From Colwellia maritima (GTDB lineage Bacteria > Pseudomonadota > Gammaproteobacteria > Enterobacterales > Alteromonadaceae): 64,000 nucleotides of DNA. The notes beneath the pieces are model-generated. The model saw nothing but the letters and a program-made list of their open reading frames with translations. It was not told where the DNA came from and made no database searches. Position numbers and translations under genes: made by a program. The stretch lies in the NCBI RefSeq assembly GCF_022669015.1, contig NZ_JAKKSL010000001.1, positions 912,059 through 976,058 on the forward strand, given 5' to 3'. Shown here piece by piece: positions 51,371 to 63,147 of the stretch (positions are counted from its first letter, which is position 1; each line of letters begins with the position of its first letter).

Positions 51371-54300
51371 ATGTCGATTGTAAGCGTCTCTAATCGTTGG
51401 CTTAACCGTCTTTATAAAATATTGGCAATCTTGCTAGTATTCGGCGGTATTGATCAGTGCGTTACGCTTATTTTCACCCTATGTGGATCATTATCGGCAA
51501 GACTTTCAAGATTACATCAATGCTAATAACCATACTAATCTGGTTATTGGCAGTTTAGGTATGAATTGGCAACGTTCAGGGCCAACTTTAATTGCTAATC
51601 AAGTCACTTTAGTTGATACCAATGACGCTTATGTTTATGTAAATCATCTAGAAATACAAGTTGATTTTTGGGCAACGCTAACCATGCAGCGTTTGATTTC
51701 CGGCAATTTGATACTTGATGGTGCTCAGGTTAATTTAGAACAAGATGTTTGGGATTCTTCTGAACGTAACCCTTCCACACAAGACAATACCACTTCAGGA
51801 ACAGTCAAACCGCTCGATGGTTTCAAGCAAATTTCGGATATATTTTTAAATCGAATTAATCGCTTCTCTTTGCTTGATAGTAAAATATCAGTAAAAAATA
51901 ATGATCTAGAACGTCACTTTCGCGTTAATAATTTACAATGGCTTAACCGAGGTGATCGTCATCAAGCCCAAGGCAACATTACCGTTGATGAATTAAGCTC
52001 GAATAATTTGAATTTGAAAATAGATATTAATGGCCAATATATTGATGAGTTAACGGGCATGATACATATTGAGGCAAACCACCTGGATATAACCCCTTGG
52101 CTTGATAATGTATTAACCCTTGATAATGATAAAACCAAAGCGGATATTGGTTTTTCTACTTGGTTAAAAGTCGATAAAGGGAGTATTGAGCGGTTACAAG
52201 TATCGTTGCATGAAAATATTATTAGTTGGCAAGACAGTATTTCTACTGAGGTAAAAGAAACTCAGACTGATGTAAATCTAACCCAAACCAATCAAGTTCG
52301 GCACAAGTTAACCTTGAGCGAAGGGCAACTATTATTGGTTAAAGGCCAAAACGCCGACAACTTTAAACTCTTTAGTACGCCTTTGTCATTTCAATTTGAT
52401 CAAGAAGAGTCACAGCCATTCACGGTACAAATACATAAAACCCCAGAAGAGTTTTTAGTTTACTTATCTACTTTTGACTTGGCGTTACTTAGCCAAGTAT
52501 CACCTTTATTTATTACAACAAAAAATGTCAGAGAACGCTTGTCTGACCTAAAGGTTAGTGGAAAAAGTAATGATATTTTTATTCAAAAAACAACGAAAAA
52601 TATTGCAGCAGTAGCTAGTTTTAGCAATGTGTCTACTCATTACAGTCAGGGGATTCCTGGGCTTGATAATATTTCTGGCATGTTAAGTTTCACCCAACAA
52701 TATTTACACCTTAATCTAGCTGCGGAACAAGGTAATATTGATTTTAATAAGCACTTTGATATTCCCATACCTTACGAATCACTAAAAGCTAATGTTGATT
52801 TATCTATTGCTGAAAACCAATGGCTGCTCAACGTTAGTGATATAGTGCTTAAGTCTGATGAATTAACTATAGAGGCTGATTTAGCTATTGACTCACCCGA
52901 AAATAGTGAACTGTCAATGTCGTTACTGGCAAATATTACTGACGGTGATGCCAGTAAAGCCGGACATTATTATCCTTTAACCGTTATGAGTAATGAGTTG
53001 GTTGATTACCTCAACACGGCTTTAGTCGATGGGAAAATAAAGCAAGCCCAAGTATTAATTAATGGCCCTTTGGCTAACTTTCCTTTTACGGATAAGTCGG
53101 GAACTTTTATAGTTGATGCGGAACTTGCTCAAGCTACGTTTAGCTTTAGCGAAGATTGGCCTGTAATCAAAGACTTTGATGCTAATTTGAATTTCACTAA
53201 TAACAGCATGTTAATTACGGGACGGTCAGGCACCTTAACCTCTCTTGACGTAACAGGTGTACAAGCGGCTATTGATGATTTAAGCGACGATGCAATACTT
53301 ACCGTTGATACACTTATTAAACCGTCGTCTGCCGCTAAAGTTGCTAAGTTGATGCTTAATAGCCCTTTAAAAGATTCTGTGGGGGCGGTTTTAGAAAAGT
53401 TACAAATAAAGGGGAATATAGAGGGGGAATTTCACCTAGATTTACCCTTGATTGCAACTGAGAATGCATTAGCCAGAGGTGTTATTAACTTTGCGGATAA
53501 TGACGTGTTATTACAAACGCCGCACATGGATTTTACACAAGTGAACGGACAATTAAGGTTTGAAAATGCGAAAATTACCACAGAGGATTTATCCCTTAAA
53601 TGGCAAGGTTTACCGTTAACATTAACGGTGAATGGTAATGATAAAGCAGATTATTATGATACGAATATTGCACTAAAAGTTGATTGGCAAAGTAGCAAGT
53701 GGCTGCCACATATATCAGCCAAGATGAAAAAATATTTTGATGGTAAATTACAGCTTCAAGGTGACCTATCGTTATATCAGCACCACGGTGGCGGGTTTTC
53801 TTATCAGTTGCTTGTTAATTCAACTCTTGAATCTTTCACTCAAATTTCCTAGGCCATACACAAAAGTAGCACAAACAAAGGTGCCATTGAATATTGAGAT
53901 AAACGGCCAATTAGAGCAGTCAACTTTTAATGGAACGTTCGGTGATAAATTGAGTTTTTTTGGGGTGCTAGATCATGAAACAACGCATTTTTCTCGTGCA
54001 CATATAGTGTTTGGGTAATGAAAAGATGCTTTTGCCAATGGATGGGTTTCACATTACTACTAATTTAGCACAAGTAGATTTTAGCGAATGGCAACCCTTG
54101 ATCCTTGATATTATTAATACGGTAGCACCTTCCGATACTGAGAATAGTATAAACAATCAAAATACTGCATTATTTCCTGGTCCTGAACGAATCAGAGGTA
54201 CAATAGGGCAGTTAGATTTATTAGGGCAAGAATGGCATAACGTTTCTTTTAATTTACTTGATAAGAAAAATTGGTGGCTATTACAACTTAATGCCAAGGA

Positions 54301-55459
54301 AACCCGTAGTCAAATTAAAATTTATCCTGATTGGTTAGCGCAAGGTATTGATATTAATTCTGATTTTATTAATTTAGTCGACCAGTCGTCTGACGAAACC
54401 AGTAAGCAAGAAGCTGAGTTAGAAAGTAAATTAAACGCTAGGCAAAACCCAAAAACTAATGAGGTTAAACAAGCCTTATTAACCGATGATACATTTGACA
54501 GTATTCCAAAAATTAATTTTTATTGTGAACGTTGCCAAGTGGATAAGCTTAATCTTGGAAAAGTGAGTTTTTCATTATCAAGAACCAATGACAATGTGAT
54601 TAAAATTAATAATTTTCAAGCTAAACGCGAACAAGCTGAGATTAATTTATCAGGTGAGTGGCAAAAACTAGGCCCTGACTTAAGTAAGCCATTAACGTCA
54701 ATGAAGGGCTCTTTAGTATTAAACAATATTGAATATGAACTAGAGCAATTAGGTTATGGGTCAATTATTAGAGATAGCGGCGGTAAACTTAACTTTGATG
54801 TAAATTGGCAAGGTGGCCCTCATGATTTTAGCTTTAATCACTTAAATGGCGATCTTAGCGCAAATATAGATGATGGTTACTTAGCTGAAGTGAGTGATAA
54901 AGCGCGTATATTTTCAGTGTTAAGCTTGCAATCAATTGTGAGAAAACTAACGCCGGATTTTCGAGATATCTTTAGTGAAGGTATGTTTTATAAAGATATT
55001 AAAGGTGATTATCACATTAAAGAGGGCGTGTTATATACCGATAATACACGGATGAATGGCTCTGCAGGTAATTTATTTGTCAAAGGTAATACTAGTTTTG
55101 TTAATAATACTCTTGATTATAAAATGTCTTATAAACCTAATTTGACCTCTAGTTTACCGGTGCTTGCTTGGATCGCAACCTTAAATCCCGTAGTGTTTTT
55201 GGGTGGTGTGGCAATAGATCAAGTGATCACTTCGCAAGTAGTTTCTGAGTTTAATTTTGAATTAACGGGTAGTGTAAACGATCCGAATTTTAAAGAAGTG
55301 AATCGTAAGAGCCGCGATGTGAGCGTAGGACGGTCAAAACCACCTGAATTTGTTGATACTAAAGATAAAGCTCAATTGAAAACTCCAACACAAACCGACA
55401 CAGAATTTAAAGCAAACACTTTTAAAGAAAACCAACAACAAGAAGAATTAAATGATTAA
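51371..55459 (+). CDS. yhdP: YhdP/AsmA-like protein for phospholipid transport to the outer membrane (three frameshifts)
   Basis: A giant protein of about 1363 codons: an N-terminal membrane anchor (residues about 12-32) and a long periplasmic repeat fold (AsmA-like groove) ending in an AsmA2 C-domain (LAWIATLNPVVFLGGVAIDQ). YhdP with TamB and YdbH moves phospholipids between the membranes in E. coli. Breaks lie near 51447 (restoring VLISALRLFSPYVDHYR), near 53830 and near 54015. Position after rng is the gammaproteobacterial order. It overlaps the next gene by 8 nt. The C-terminus beyond about 1310 is Gln/Lys/Thr-rich and not part of the fold. Confidence 0.9.
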
Positions 55460-56297
55460 GCTTAGTGCCATACAACTTAACTCTAAAGCAGATGTTGCAT
55501 TTAACTTAGCAGTTATTGCAGCACAACTTGAAAAATTAGTACACAGCCCTGTTAGTACAGAAGCTGACAATAATGATACTATTGAACATATAGTCGTGTT
55601 GCCTGAATGTTGTTTGTTTTTTGGTGCCAATGATAAAGCGCAGTTATCCCTTGCAAACCAAACCTATACGAATAATGATTTACAATGTGCGTTAAGTGCC
55701 CTCGCAAAACAATTTAATGTGACGCTTATTGGTGGTACTGTGCCAATATTAACGGCAGAAGGTAACAAATATACCAACAGTAGTTGTGCTTTTAATACCA
55801 ATGGCGAATTAATTGGCCGTTATGATAAAATTCATCTGTTCGATGTGAATGTTGAAGACAGTGAAAAAAATTATTGTGAATCACGTTTTACCCAAGCGGG
55901 TATAAACCCTTGTCTGGTAAATACACCGTTTGCAAAGATAGGCCTAACGGTTTGTTTTGATGTTCGCTTTCCTATGTTATTTCAAAAACTAACAACTATG
56001 GGCGCAGATATTATTACGGTACCTAGCGCTTTTACCCGAGTAACGGGTAAAGCACATTGGCAAACATTATTACAAGCAAGAGCCATTGAAAACCAAGTCT
56101 ATATTATTGCATCAGGGCAAGAAGGTGTGCACGAAAATGGTAGAGAAACTTGGGGACATTCAATGATAATAAGCCCTTGGGGCGAAGTATTAGATTGTCT
56201 TGAAGAAGGTGAGGGTATAATTACAAGTGAATTTAACCCACAAGAAATTAAACGAATACGAACAAGTATGCCATTAAAACATACCGCTGAAACCTAA
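55452..56297 (+). CDS. Nitrilase-superfamily amidase (Nit-type carbon-nitrogen hydrolase)
   Basis: A cytoplasmic enzyme of 281 residues with the Glu-Lys-Cys triad: Glu in VLPECCLFF, Lys in YDKIHLFDV, Cys in LTVCFDVRFP. The last, with GDIITVPSAFTRVTGKAHWQ, matches the Nit1/NitB branch that removes the side-product deaminated glutathione (a repair amidase). The start overlaps yhdP by 8 nt, and tldD follows after 18 nt; this order is common in gammaproteobacteria. Intact; substrate inferred from the branch. Confidence 0.88.
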   Translation: MIKLSAIQLNSKADVAFNLAVIAAQLEKLVHSPVSTEADNNDTIEHIVVLPECCLFFGANDKAQLSLANQTYTNNDLQCALSALAKQFNVTLIGGTVPILTAEGNKYTNSSCAFNTNGELIGRYDKIHLFDVNVEDSEKNYCESRFTQAGINPCLVNTPFAKIGLTVCFDVRFPMLFQKLTTMGADIITVPSAFTRVTGKAHWQTLLQARAIENQVYIIASGQEGVHENGRETWGHSMIISPWGEVLDCLEEGEGIITSEFNPQEIKRIRTSMPLKHTAET

Positions 56298-56315
56298 CGT
56301 TAAGTAGAGTTATAA

Positions 56316-57769
56316 ATGAATATAGTTGAACAAGTTTTATTAGCCGATAGCCAAATAGATGATGCTATTTTATCTAACACATTAAAGCGAATTATGGGGC
56401 GTCAAGTCGACTATGCAGATCTTTACTTTCAGTCTAACCAACATGAATCGTGGATGCTTGAAGATGGTATAGTCAAAGAAGGTTCCTACAATATTGAACG
56501 AGGTGTTGGGGTACGCGCTATATCGGGTGAAAAAACAGGTTTTGCCTATTCAGATGATATTTCGCCTTATGCTTTACAGCAAGCTGCGGATGCAGCTAAA
56601 GGTATTGCTGATCTTGGGCAAGGGATATCTGTACAAGCTTTTAAGCGTCAATCTCCTATCAAAATATATCAATCAGTTGAACCGTTAGGGAGTTTAACAC
56701 AAGAGAAAAAAATTGAATTACTGCATCAGGTTGAAGCCCATGCTAGACAAATAGATAGCCGTGTTAGTCAAGTGATTGTCAGTTTGTCGGGTGTGCATGA
56801 AAAAGTATTGGTGGCTGCAAGTGATGGTACTTATGCTACCGATATACGCCCATTAGTACGTTTAAATTGTTCGGTTTTAGTTGAAGACCAAGGTAAACGT
56901 GAACGTGCTAGCGCAGGGGGCGGAGCGCGTACAGATTACAGCTATTTCTTTGAACCCGTATCAGACGGTACTACGCAAGCTAAAGCGCGTTATATTACCT
57001 ATGCAGAAGAAGCTGTTCGCCAAGCGTTAGTTAATTTGGTGGCTGTTGATGCACCTGCAGGTGCATTTCCCGTAGTTTTAGGGGCAGGTTGGCCTGGTGT
57101 ATTATTACATGAAGCGGTAGGGCACGGTTTAGAGGGCGACTTCAATCGAAAAGGCTCATCTACCTTTGCGGGTAAAATTGGCAGTAAAGTGTGCTCTGAA
57201 CTTTGTACTATTGTTGATGATGGCACCATGGCAAACCGTCGTGGTTCATTGACTATTGATGATGAAGGTACACCGGGGCAGTACAATGTGCTAATTGAAA
57301 AAGGCATTTTAAAAGGCTATATGCAAGACAAACATAATGCGTCATTAATGGGCGTTAAGCCAACTGGTAATGGTCGTCGTGAATCGTACGCCCATTTACC
57401 TATGCCACGTATGACCAACACCTATATGTTAGCAGGTGAATCTAGCCCTGAAGATATTATTAAATCAGTGAAAAAAGGGATTTATGCACCTAATTTTGCC
57501 GGTGGGCAGGTAGATATTACCTCAGGTAAGTTTGTATTCACCACTCAGAAGCCTACTTAATCGAAAATGGCGAAATCACCACGCCAATTAAAGGGGCTAC
57601 GTTAATTGGTAGCGGCCCAGAGGCCATGAAAAATGTTTCTATGGTGGGGAATGATCTCAAACTTGATGCGGGTGTCGGGGTTTGTGGTAAAGATGGTCAA
57701 AGCGTTCCTGTTGGTGTGGGGCAACCTACTTTAAAAATTGATGAAATGACCATAGGTGGCACACAGTAA
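56316..57769 (+). CDS. tldD: TldD, metalloprotease subunit (one frameshift)
   Basis: A protein of about 484 codons that with PmbA (TldE) forms a zinc metalloprotease which degrades unfolded peptides and matures microcin B17 and PQQ-type or CcdA substrates in E. coli. The metal motif [11 protein letters not shown] (HExxxH) is present, with [20 protein letters not shown]. Near 57550 the frame breaks; adding one T restores [22 protein letters not shown] to the stop at 57767-57769. The partner gene pmbA lies 878 bp downstream beyond yjgA. Confidence 0.92.
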
Positions 57770-57863
57770 AAGACATTTTTGTGCGCATTATTTTTTATTT
57801 AAAATAAATTGAACTTTCTCATCAAACCGCACTCTTACTTAATAGTAATGTTATTCCCTTAGT

Positions 57864-57898
57864 GTTTCATGTTTCATGTTTCATGTTTCATGTTTTAT
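57864..57898. repeat. Tandem heptamer repeat (GTTTCAT) x4 plus one variant
   Basis: Four perfect copies of GTTTCAT (57864-57891) and a fifth imperfect one (GTTTTAT) run directly into the tldD terminator. It is a short microsatellite that could vary in copy number, in the 198-bp spacer between tldD and yjgA. Confidence 0.9.
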
Positions 57899-57928
57899 GC
57901 ATCTATTATTATAGATGCATTTTTTTTG
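57897..57928 (+). terminator. Rho-independent terminator after tldD
   Basis: ATGCATCTAT (57897-57906) pairs perfectly with ATAGATGCAT (57911-57920), loop TATT, followed by eight T. It lies 128 nt after the tldD stop and could also serve yjgA from the other strand because A-rich sequence precedes the stem. Confidence 0.85.
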
Positions 57929-57967
57929 GCTTTTATTTAATTACTGTCTTTATCTAACGACGACTTT

Positions 57968-58492
57968 TTAACTATTATCTTTAAGGTAGGTAAATAAGTT
58001 TTTATAGTGCTTGCCGAGTTTTTCAGCTTTTTTCTCTTTAGTGGCATTACGAACAAGCTGCTTTAACTTTTGACGATCCATTTGCTTAAACTCTAACAAT
58101 AAAGCCTCAACAGCGTCGTTGCCTTGGTCAATGAGTTGCTCTCTTAAACTTTCTAATCGTTCAAACTTAGCCGTAGATTGTTGGTGTTTATTTGCCATTA
58201 CATCAATAGCTTGATGAATGGGCGCTAGATCAGTTTCTAACAATATCTTAGCTATATGACGTATATGTCGGCGAAGGGCTTCATGCTTATTTTTAATTTT
58301 ATCAGCAACAACCATCGCGTCTTTTAACTCGTCTGTTAACGAAATAAGGCTGCGTTGATGCTTCGACATTTCCACCAAAGACTGGGCAAAGTCTTGCAAT
58401 TGGTGCATTTCTTTCTTAATTTCTGTTTTACTTTTTAATTCTTCTTCTATTTCTGGTGTTAAGTCATCGATATCGTTGGCTGACTGGGGCAT
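57968..58492 (-). CDS. darP: DarP/YjgA ribosome-associated protein (DUF615)
   Basis: A 174-residue, strongly charged and mostly helical protein: KTEIKKEMHQLQDFAQSLVEM in the N-terminal half and RQKLKQLVRNATKEKKAEKLGKHYKNLF at the end are the conserved YjgA motifs. In E. coli it binds 50S precursors and helps late subunit assembly. It is divergent from pmbA by 154 bp, the common yjgA-pmbA pair. Intact; start at 58492. Confidence 0.9.
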   Translation of the reverse strand: MPQSANDIDDLTPEIEEELKSKTEIKKEMHQLQDFAQSLVEMSKHQRSLISLTDELKDAMVVADKIKNKHEALRRHIRHIAKILLETDLAPIHQAIDVMANKHQQSTAKFERLESLREQLIDQGNDAVEALLLEFKQMDRQKLKQLVRNATKEKKAEKLGKHYKNLFTYLKDNS

Positions 58493-58646
58493 AATAGTTG
58501 CTAATGTAGATTATATAAATATTGTCGTTATTATAGCGTGATTTTATATACTCAAAAACCAATAAAGTTAATATTTTGAATTTATACTTAAACATAAATC
58601 ATAATTTGAATTTTAAATTAAAGAAATATAAGCAGATAAATATACT

Positions 58647-60028
58647 ATGACCCAAGTAAACCACAGCAGTGACCCGTTAATTGAGCAATTTGATCAAGTA
58701 AAAAATCGCGTAGCTAAAGTGCTTGAACTCGCAAAATCTTTAGGGGCTGATGGCGCTGAAGTTGCCATGAGTCGCAAAGACAGGGCCTAAGTGTTGGTAC
58801 TCGTCTTGGTGAAGTTGAAAATGTAGAGTTCACTAACGATGGTGCCTTGGGTATAACCGTGTATCAAGCAGGTAGAAAAGGCAGTGCGTCAACGGCTGAT
58901 TTATCTGAAAAGGCGCTTACTCAAGCGGTTGAAGCGGCTGTAAATATAGCCAAATATACCTCTGTTGATGATTGCTCAGGATTGGCCGATAAAGCCTTAC
59001 TTGCGATGGAAACACAAGATTTAGACTTGTATCATCCCAAATCGTTGACGACTGAGGAAGCAATAGAAATCGCTAAAGAGTGTGAACATAGTGCCTTAGA
59101 TAGTGATAAACGAATCACCAATTCTGATGGTGCCAACTTAGATTGTTTCTCTGGTTTTAAAGTGTATGGCAATAGCCATGGTCAATTAGTGGGTTACCCA
59201 AGTTCGCGTCATAGCTTGAGTTGTGTTGTTATCGCGGGCAGTGATGACCAAATGCAGCGAGATTATGCGTATGACGTTAATCGTGATTTTTCATTACTCG
59301 ACAGTGGCGTCACAATTGGGCAAAAAGCGGCTAGCGAAGTGATTTCACGCCTTAATCCGCAAAAACTTTCTACGATGAAAGTCCCTGTACTATTTCGTGC
59401 TGATATTGCCAATACCATCTGGGGACATTTTATTGCTGCTATTAGTGGTGGCAACTTGTACCGTAAATCGTCTTTTTTAATGGATGCTTTAGGTAATGAC
59501 ATTTTTCCTAACTTTATTTCGATACAAGAGCGACCACACATTCTTAAAGCATTAGCGAGTAGTGCATTTGACAGTGAAGGTGTGCTTACCCAAGATCGCG
59601 ATATTATTTCAGCCGGTGCGTTACAAACTTACCTTTTAACTAGTTACTCTGCGCGTAAGTTAGGGCTTACTACTACGGGGCATGCGGGTGGTATTCATAA
59701 CTGGCAAGTGACTGATAACAATATAATCTCAAAGGGGAGCCAAGGGGCTGATTTTGATACCATGTTAAAAACCTTAGGTACAGGGTTGTTAGTGACTGAA
59801 TTAATGGGTCAAGGTGTTAATATTGTTAACGGTGATTACTCTCGTGGTGCTGCCGGTTTTTGGGTTGAGAATGGGGAGATTTCTTATCCTGTGAGTGAAA
59901 TTACCATTGCAGGAAACCTAGACAAAATGTTCAAAGGCATTGTTGCTGTAGGAACAGATTTTGATAAGCATGGCAGTATTAGTACAGGTTCAATCTTGAT
60001 TGATGAAATGCAAGTGGCAGGTCAATAG
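58647..60028 (+). CDS. pmbA: PmbA/TldE, metalloprotease subunit (one frameshift)
   Basis: A protein of about 460 codons that forms the TldD-TldE protease. From ATG 58647 the N-terminus reads VLELAKSLGADGAEVAMSRK; a frameshift near 58785 interrupts it, after which QGLSVGTRLGEVENVEFTNDGALGIT continues. Later motifs include VPVLFRADIANTIWGHF, KSSFLMDALGN and GHAGGIHNWQVTDNN. TldE lacks the HExxxH of TldD, as here. It ends at a strong palindrome. Confidence 0.92.
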
Positions 60029-60038
60029 GTCAATAGTT

Positions 60039-60068
60039 CATGAGTGATTACTTAAGTAATCACTCATG
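60039..60068. terminator. 30-nt perfect palindrome with T tail after pmbA
   Basis: The two 15-nt arms, beginning CATGAGTGATTAC and meeting at CTTAAG, are exactly complementary with no loop bases. They are followed by TTTTT. It stands between convergent pmbA and the phosphorylase gene and probably terminates transcription from pmbA. Confidence 0.75.
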
Positions 60069-60098
60069 TTTTTATAGGCGAGAGAAAGTGAATCAGGA

Positions 60099-61861
60099 TT
60101 AACTATTTGATATCCAAACTGTTTGGTAGGGCGTTAATAGTATAGTCTCAGTTAAATCGGTTATTTCAGTATGACTAATTAGTTCAACCCAGTTGTCAGT
60201 TACAATTAAATTCAATTCACTCAAGGGTAATTCAATTGGCTGATCAGATATGTTGCTGATACAAAAAATACTTTGCGCTCTGTTTTTGCTTTGTCGCCAA
60301 AAACCAAATAATTGCAAACCTAAATGCAAGGTAAATTGTGTAGCGTTAGGATGAAATCTTGGTTTTGAAATACGTATATTCAATAGATATTTCAATGTAG
60401 AAAGTACCTTACCATGGTGCAAACTGTCGTCATTAAGTGCCTCAGCCAATGCTTTTTCTTCCCGCCGATGTCTATTAATAGAGCGGTTATGATGGGTGTT
60501 TACTAGTTTTTGATAATCATTTTGTGTTCCTAGTAAACTATGAATATAGATGCCAGGTATGCCTTCAAGCGCAAACATTATGGCGTGAGCACAAATAAAC
60601 CGTTCAAAATTCCACTGATCTTTTCCGTTTACAGTGCCTTGCATGGCATCATAAAGCGATATGTTCATTTCATAGGCTTTTTGTTCGCCAGTATCAGCGG
60701 TTCGCCATGAAATTTTACCACCAAAATTTTCTACCGTGTGCACTAGCTTATTAATTTCCTCATCACTCAATAAACCTTCAGCAGGGCGTAAACCAATGCC
60801 GTCATGGGAAGCGATAAAGTTAAAATACATAGTGCCGTCTTGTGGTGGTGGCATACTCATTAACCAACGCTTTAAGTATAAACAGTTACCAGTTAGCAAC
60901 GTGTTTAATAATAATGGAGGCAATGAAAAGTTATATATTCCGTGAGCTTCATTAGCGTTACCAAAATAAGTTAAGTTTTGCGTATTCGGGATGTTGGTTT
61001 CTGTAATAATAATTGCGCTTGGGTCAGCTGCTTCAATCAGTGTTCTGAATAATCTCACCACTTCATGAGTTTGCGGTAAATTAATACTGCTTGTGCCTGG
61101 AATTTTCCATAAAAAAGCGATGGCGTCTAAACGGAATATTTTTACACCTGCATCAAGGTATTGCTTGATTATTGAAGTGAATGCTTTGAGCACTTCTGGG
61201 TTTCTAAAGTCAAAATCTACCTGATCGTGGCTAAAAGTACACCAGACATACTTTTTCCCCTGCCCGGTCTCCACTTCTTTTAATAATGGCGAGGTACGCG
61301 GTCTCACTACCTCTGATAATGCATCATCCGGCAGGGCGGTAAAGAAAAAATCACTGCCTTGACCTTCACCTTTAATGAAGTTGTCAAACCAAGCACTACG
61401 ACTTGAACAGTGGTTAATAACAAGATCAGACATTAAATGATAACTGTCACTTATCGCTTCTATATCTTGCCATGAACCCAGTGATTCATTCACCGATGAA
61501 TAGTCAATAACAGCAAAACCATCATCAGAGCTGTAAGGAAAAAAGGTAAGATGTGCACACTGTTAATGCTATCTTCAACTGTTTTGTCTAAAAACCTTTT
61601 TAATGTTTTTAGCGGTGGTCGGCTATCGCTAAGAATACTGTCGCCATAGGTGATCAAAATAATGTCTTTTTCAGACCAATGATTTGTGAACGGCTCAGAA
61701 ATAACTATTTTGTTAGACAAGTTCATAATAGTTAAGAGTGATTGAGCTATATTTTCATATGACTGCTCAAGTTCAACGTCTTGGTATATAGTATGAAGTT
61801 GTTGAGTTAATTTCGCTGTTAAATCACTTAGTAAGTCATCTTTAAACTGATTAATTGTCAT
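60099..61861 (-). CDS. GH13_18 phosphorylase, probably glucosylglycerate phosphorylase (one frameshift)
   Basis: A cytoplasmic alpha-glucosidase-fold enzyme of about 587 codons. The GH13_18 catalytic set is visible: nucleophile Asp in [11 protein letters not shown], acid/base Glu in IITETNIPN, and the third Asp in [11 protein letters not shown]; the sucrose-phosphorylase hallmark [16 protein letters not shown] is present. Next to gpgS and mpgP, the best guess is phosphorolysis of glucosylglycerate (as in E. coli YcjM) and not of sucrose. The frame breaks near 61500; adding one C to TTCCTTAC restores [16 protein letters not shown]. The start is uncertain: ATG 61861 or 61870 (adding three residues). 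Confidence 0.8.
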
Positions 61862-61883
61862 AGGTACCATTCACTTTTTACTT

Positions 61884-63111
61884 TTATAATTGACTAAACT
61901 CTTCGTTATCTAATTCAACCGCTTCTTTTAACTGCGATAAAATATCAGGAATAGCACTAACCACTCTATTCCAAGAAGGAATAAAAGGTGTGTCCATGGG
62001 TTGTTCTAAGAAAGTATGACCTGCGGTTAATATGTTCTCGGCAAACATCTCTACCGCTTTTTCTTCGCTATGTATATCGAGTTGTAAGCCATTCATCATC
62101 GCGTCATTACGATAGGTTTCCACATAATCTAAGGCAATGCGATAGTAAGTCGCTTTTAAGGTTCTAAATTTTTCTGACGTGAACGTTTCGCCCTGTGTGG
62201 CAAGTTTTCGGATAAATGATTTAGTGATATCAACTGACATTTTTGATAACCCCCTTGATCATTATCTAAAGACAAATCTTGATGTTTATGATCATAAGTT
62301 GCCGCAATATCAACTTGGCATATTCTGTTTGGTGCGTAGTTACGGTACATTTCAGAAAGCACACCAATTTCTAAGCCCCAATCACTAGGAATACGAATAT
62401 CACTTAGTACGTCTCGGCGAAATGAGAATTCACCTGCTAAGGGGTATAAGAAACTGTCCATGTATTCAAGGTAGTCACAATGACCAACAGTTTTCTTCAA
62501 TGCTTTAATTAATGGCGTAACTAGCAAGCGAGACACTCTGCCGTTAATTTTTCCGCCAAGACAACACGTGCATAATATCCTTTGGAAAATTCATAATTAA
62601 ACATCGGATTGGCAACAGGGTAAAGTAATCTATCGAGTAAATCTCTTTCGTACGTTAAAATATCACAATCATGTAACGCTACAGATTCAGCTTTTCCTGA
62701 GGCTAGAATGTATCCCATGCAATACCAAACATTGCGGCCTTTGCCTAATTCTTTTGGCGCTAAATTCAGAGCCTGTAATTTAGCATCTATGGCTTGCAAC
62801 CTAGGTCCATCATTCCATAACACTCTGTGATGTTGTGGCAACTTACCAAAAAATGATAGGGCATGTTTATATTGGCCTAAATCTGCACGGTCTAAGCCAA
62901 TAACTATTTCAGAAAGATATTCCACATCTTTAAGTTTATTAATAATATCGGGTAGCGCTTTGCCTTCTAGCTCTGAAAACAATGAGGGTAAAATAAGCCC
63001 TAGTGGGCGTGTTTTAGAAAATGTTAACAATTCGGCTGCTAGATCATTAGGATCTCGCTGTGCTAAATTGTGTAATGTTGTTACCGTACCGTTTTGATAA
63101 AAATCAGCCAT
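61884..63111 (-). CDS. gpgS: Glucosyl-3-phosphoglycerate synthase-like glycosyltransferase, GT81 (two frameshifts)
   Basis: About 409 codons. The enzyme transfers a sugar from a nucleotide sugar to 3-phosphoglycerate. It shows GT-A features: LILPSLFSELEGKALPDII, the donor-binding ALHDCDILTYERDLL with the DxD-like motif, and EFSFRRDVLSDIRIPSDWGLEIG. Breaks lie near 62545, where one G added to GG restores GKINGRVSRLLV, and near 62260, where one more G in a G run restores GGLSKMSVDITKS. Directly upstream of the phosphorylase and downstream of the phosphatase, it supplies the phosphorylated intermediate. GpgS versus MpgS cannot be proved here. Confidence 0.75.
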
Positions 63112-63147
63112 GGGTTACCTCTTTAGATGTTGACTATGTTTACTAAA

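Noticed and set aside
57864-57898. CRISPR-like array
   Set aside because: The units are 7 nt with no spacers and no cas genes.
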